A DNA stretch of 64,000 nt from positions 558,001-622,000 of the forward strand of contig NZ_CP151803.1 in the NCBI RefSeq assembly GCF_038446955.1, written 5' to 3'. Below, piece by piece: positions 61,963 to 64,000 of this stretch. The stretch comes from Pedobacter sp. FW305-3-2-15-E-R2A2 (lineage in GTDB: Bacteria; Bacteroidota; Bacteroidia; Sphingobacteriales; Sphingobacteriaceae). The notes under the pieces are model-generated. The model made no database searches, was not told the DNA's origin, and saw only the letters and a list, made by a program, of their open reading frames with translations. Made by a program: the position numbers and the translations under genes. Each line of letters begins with the position of its first letter. Positions within the stretch are counted from its first letter, which is position 1.

Positions 61963-61974
61963 GGAAATAAAAAT

Positions 61975-63348
61975 ATGTTAGAATCTTTAAAAAAAATGTT
62001 TTCAGGAAATGAAGGCGACATGCCAGTAAGTACGGGCAGTAAACCTGATATTTCAAGGGAAAAGTCGGCAGAACTGTATGAAAAAGCTAAAAACTATTTT
62101 CCGGGAGGAGTAAATTCTCCGGTAAGGGCTTTTAAATCAGTATATGGCACTCCTTTGTTTATTCAAAAGGGAGATGGCTGTTTTGTATGGGATGCCGATG
62201 GAAATCAATTTATAGATTTTTGCGGAAGCTGGGGTCCGTTAATCCTGGGCCATAACCATCCAAAGGTTAGGGATAAGGTGACAGAAGTCATGCAGAACGG
62301 GATGAGCTTTGGCGCTCCTACAGCTTTAGAAAATGAGCTGGCAGAGCTGATCATCAAAAACAACAAGTTTGTAGAAAAAATCCGTTTCACGAGTTCAGGT
62401 ACGGAGGCCGTAATGTCTGCGATCAGACTGGCACGTGGATATACAGGTAAAGATAAAATCATCAAGTTTGAAGGTTGTTACCATGGACATACCGATTCTC
62501 TATTGGTAAAAGCAGGTTCAGGTTTGGTTACTTTCGGAGAAACTTCTTCGGCAGGTGTTCCTAAATCCTTCGCTCAGGAAACGATTGTGATTCCTTTGAA
62601 TGATAAAGATGCCATTAAAGCTGCTTTCGAGCAGTTTAAAGATGAAGTAGCGGCAGTGATCATTGAAGGTATTCCGGCAAACAACGGATTGTTGATGCAG
62701 GATGTAGAATACATCAAATACTTAGAAAACATCTGTAAAGAAAATAAAGCTTTATTGATTTTTGATGAGGTGATCACCGGATTCAGATTGGGCTTTGAAG
62801 GGGCTGCGGCGCATTATGGCGTGAAACCTGATATCGTTACTTATGGTAAAATCATCGGTGGTGGATTGCCGGTAGGAATGTATGGTGCTTCGGCTGAAAT
62901 CATGGGGCATATTTCTCCTGATGGAGGGGTGTACCAGGCAGGTACCTTATCGGGCAATCCGGTAGCAATGGCAGCAGGGATTGCACAATTAACAGAATTA
63001 TTGCGTTCAGGATTCTATAAAGAATTGAACAATAAAGCTTCAGAGTTTGCAGAAAGTATTCAGCGCTTTGCAACGGCAAGGAATTACAAATTGAAAGTAT
63101 TCCATGTAGGGTCTATCTTCTGGTTGGCATTTACGGATAAAGACAAGATCCAGTCGGCGGATGATATTGATCCGACCAGTATGGAGAAATTTAAAGTATT
63201 ACACAGAGAATTGCTGAACAGAGGAATCTATATCGGTCCTTCAGGATATGAAGTAGGTTTTGTTTCTGCAGCGCATACCAAGATAGAACTGGAGAAAGCG
63301 AAAAGAGCAATCCTGGAAAGCCTTGACGTGGTTTTCAGAAATAAGTAA
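61975..63348 (+). CDS. hemL: Glutamate-1-semialdehyde 2,1-aminomutase
   Basis: PLP enzyme converting glutamate-1-semialdehyde, the HemA product, to aminolevulinate. 457 residues, with PGGVNSPVR at 43-51, DEVITGFR and PLP-binding Lys292 in TYGKIIGGGLPVG. About 25 residues before SREKS are a non-conserved N-terminal extension. Last hem gene in this run; hemE and later genes are not in the window. Confidence 0.93.
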   Translation: MLESLKKMFSGNEGDMPVSTGSKPDISREKSAELYEKAKNYFPGGVNSPVRAFKSVYGTPLFIQKGDGCFVWDADGNQFIDFCGSWGPLILGHNHPKVRDKVTEVMQNGMSFGAPTALENELAELIIKNNKFVEKIRFTSSGTEAVMSAIRLARGYTGKDKIIKFEGCYHGHTDSLLVKAGSGLVTFGETSSAGVPKSFAQETIVIPLNDKDAIKAAFEQFKDEVAAVIIEGIPANNGLLMQDVEYIKYLENICKENKALLIFDEVITGFRLGFEGAAAHYGVKPDIVTYGKIIGGGLPVGMYGASAEIMGHISPDGGVYQAGTLSGNPVAMAAGIAQLTELLRSGFYKELNNKASEFAESIQRFATARNYKLKVFHVGSIFWLAFTDKDKIQSADDIDPTSMEKFKVLHRELLNRGIYIGPSGYEVGFVSAAHTKIELEKAKRAILESLDVVFRNK

Positions 63349-63386
63349 ATTAAAAAGTATATTTATAGTATATAAAGCGGGGCACC

Positions 63387-64000
63387 TTGAAGAAATCAAT
63401 CGTTATATTTTATTTCATGTTACTGTACTCTTTGGTGCAGTTGATCTCCTGGGGAACGCTTGTCGTAAAGCTGGAGCCCGCAAGGATGGCGATGGTGATG
63501 GGAGAGGGGTCCGTATTCTTATTCCTGCTATGTGTGGGTGCCTACTTTTTGCATCAGTCGATCAAAAAAGAAGACCGTTTAAGAGAACAGCAGCAGAATT
63601 TTTTACTTTCTGTAACGCATGAGCTTAAATCGCCATTGGCCGCTATAAAATTATCTATACAAACGATTATTAAGCGCGACCTGGACAAAGCCAGACAAAC
63701 CTCCCTGCTGAACAATTCCTTAAAGGACATTGAACGCCTGGATGATTTGGTAGAAAACATGTTGCTGGCTACGAAAATTGAGAACGGTTCTTATTCTTTC
63801 CCTAAGGAAGAGTTTGACTTTTCGGAAATGGTGACTAAAATTACAGACCGGTTACAAATCCACTCCTGTGGATGTGAGCAGGTAATTACCTTATCGGTAA
63901 AGCCTGGAGTAAAAGTGGTTGGAGATCAATTCTCTTTATCTTCAGTGGTGACTAACCTTGTCGAAAATGCTGTCAAATATTCAGGTCCATGTGCACATGT
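63387..64000 (+). CDS. Sensor histidine kinase, 3' end outside the window
   Basis: Frame from TTG 63387 (ATG alternative at 63417) open to the window end, 204 codons. Two hydrophobic segments (about 4-28 and 41-56) enclose a very short outer loop, so sensing is probably within the membrane. The H-box is SVTHELKSPLAAIK with His78, followed by the dimerisation helices, and the N-box NLVENAVKYS at 190-199; G boxes lie beyond the window. It follows the hem operon by 39 bp. Its response regulator is not visible. Confidence 0.8.
   Translation, partial: MKKSIVIFYFMLLYSLVQLISWGTLVVKLEPARMAMVMGEGSVFLFLLCVGAYFLHQSIKKEDRLREQQQNFLLSVTHELKSPLAAIKLSIQTIIKRDLDKARQTSLLNNSLKDIERLDDLVENMLLATKIENGSYSFPKEEFDFSEMVTKITDRLQIHSCGCEQVITLSVKPGVKVVGDQFSLSSVVTNLVENAVKYSGPCAH

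Overview
The window looks like a chromosomal segment of a Bacteroidota bacterium, most likely Sphingobacteriaceae close to Pedobacter (an inference from gene content, not a database match). Seen directly: promoters of the Bacteroidota type (TTTG/TTG, about 19-21 bp, TAnnTTTG), few Shine-Dalgarno sequences, several TTG/GTG starts, a lipoprotein TamL next to TamB, HmuY, a long IspG with the extra central domain, and a DUF6702/HupE/M1-peptidase neighbourhood. I saw no rRNA, tRNA, CRISPR array or insertion sequence.

Layout. 1-3130 (+): end of an unrecognised gene, a cupin, a membrane fatty-acid desaturase and an FAD oxidoreductase. 3283-8916 (-): SH3 protein, BON lipoprotein, RhlE helicase, a GPH-type sugar symporter and an APC permease. 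9029-23344: topoisomerase IV subunits ParE and ParC flank a YihY-type membrane protein, the TamL/TamB envelope pair and cytidine deaminase. 23407-25189 (-): a secreted lipoprotein nuclease and a NuiA-type nuclease inhibitor in one operon. 25396-26194: an NTF2-like protein divergent from an HxlR regulator with a palindrome between them.

26173-35402 (-) is an apparently complete class I lanthipeptide cluster: a Cys-rich precursor with a GG leader, a 29-codon ORF that resembles a leader without a core, a strong stem-loop, an erythromycin-esterase-like exported protein, LanC, a luciferase-like flavin oxidoreductase, full-length LanB, and a C39 peptidase-ABC exporter. The peptide would be dehydrated by LanB, cyclised by LanC, possibly reduced by the flavoprotein, then cut after GG and exported by LanT.

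35966-39484: M1 peptidase, HupE/UreJ-like protein, DUF6702 protein. 39795-40847: unrecognised lipoprotein. 41045-48605 (+): a six-gene haem uptake operon (TonB receptor, HmuY, HmuT, HmuU, HmuV, HmuS). 48692-51074 (-): rRNA-type methyltransferase and MlaF/MlaE. 51259-56979 (+): SDR, PspC protein, LiaF-like protein, RDD protein, IspG, DUF2911 protein. 57153-57974 (-): serine hydrolase. 58150-63348 (+): haem synthesis operon hemA-hemCD-hemB-hemL, then the start of a histidine kinase cut by the window end. A 15-bp palindrome occurs three times before the haem uptake operon and once before hemA, suggesting one iron/haem regulator for both.

A separate feature is a structured element found three times (3136-3222, 4591-4680, 57033-57119) at gene ends. 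Its outer and middle helices change sequence but keep pairing, while tandem G-A mismatches, internal-loop bases and an inner GCCC/GGGC hairpin are conserved. It behaves like a family of structured RNAs or terminators and I cannot assign it to a named family.
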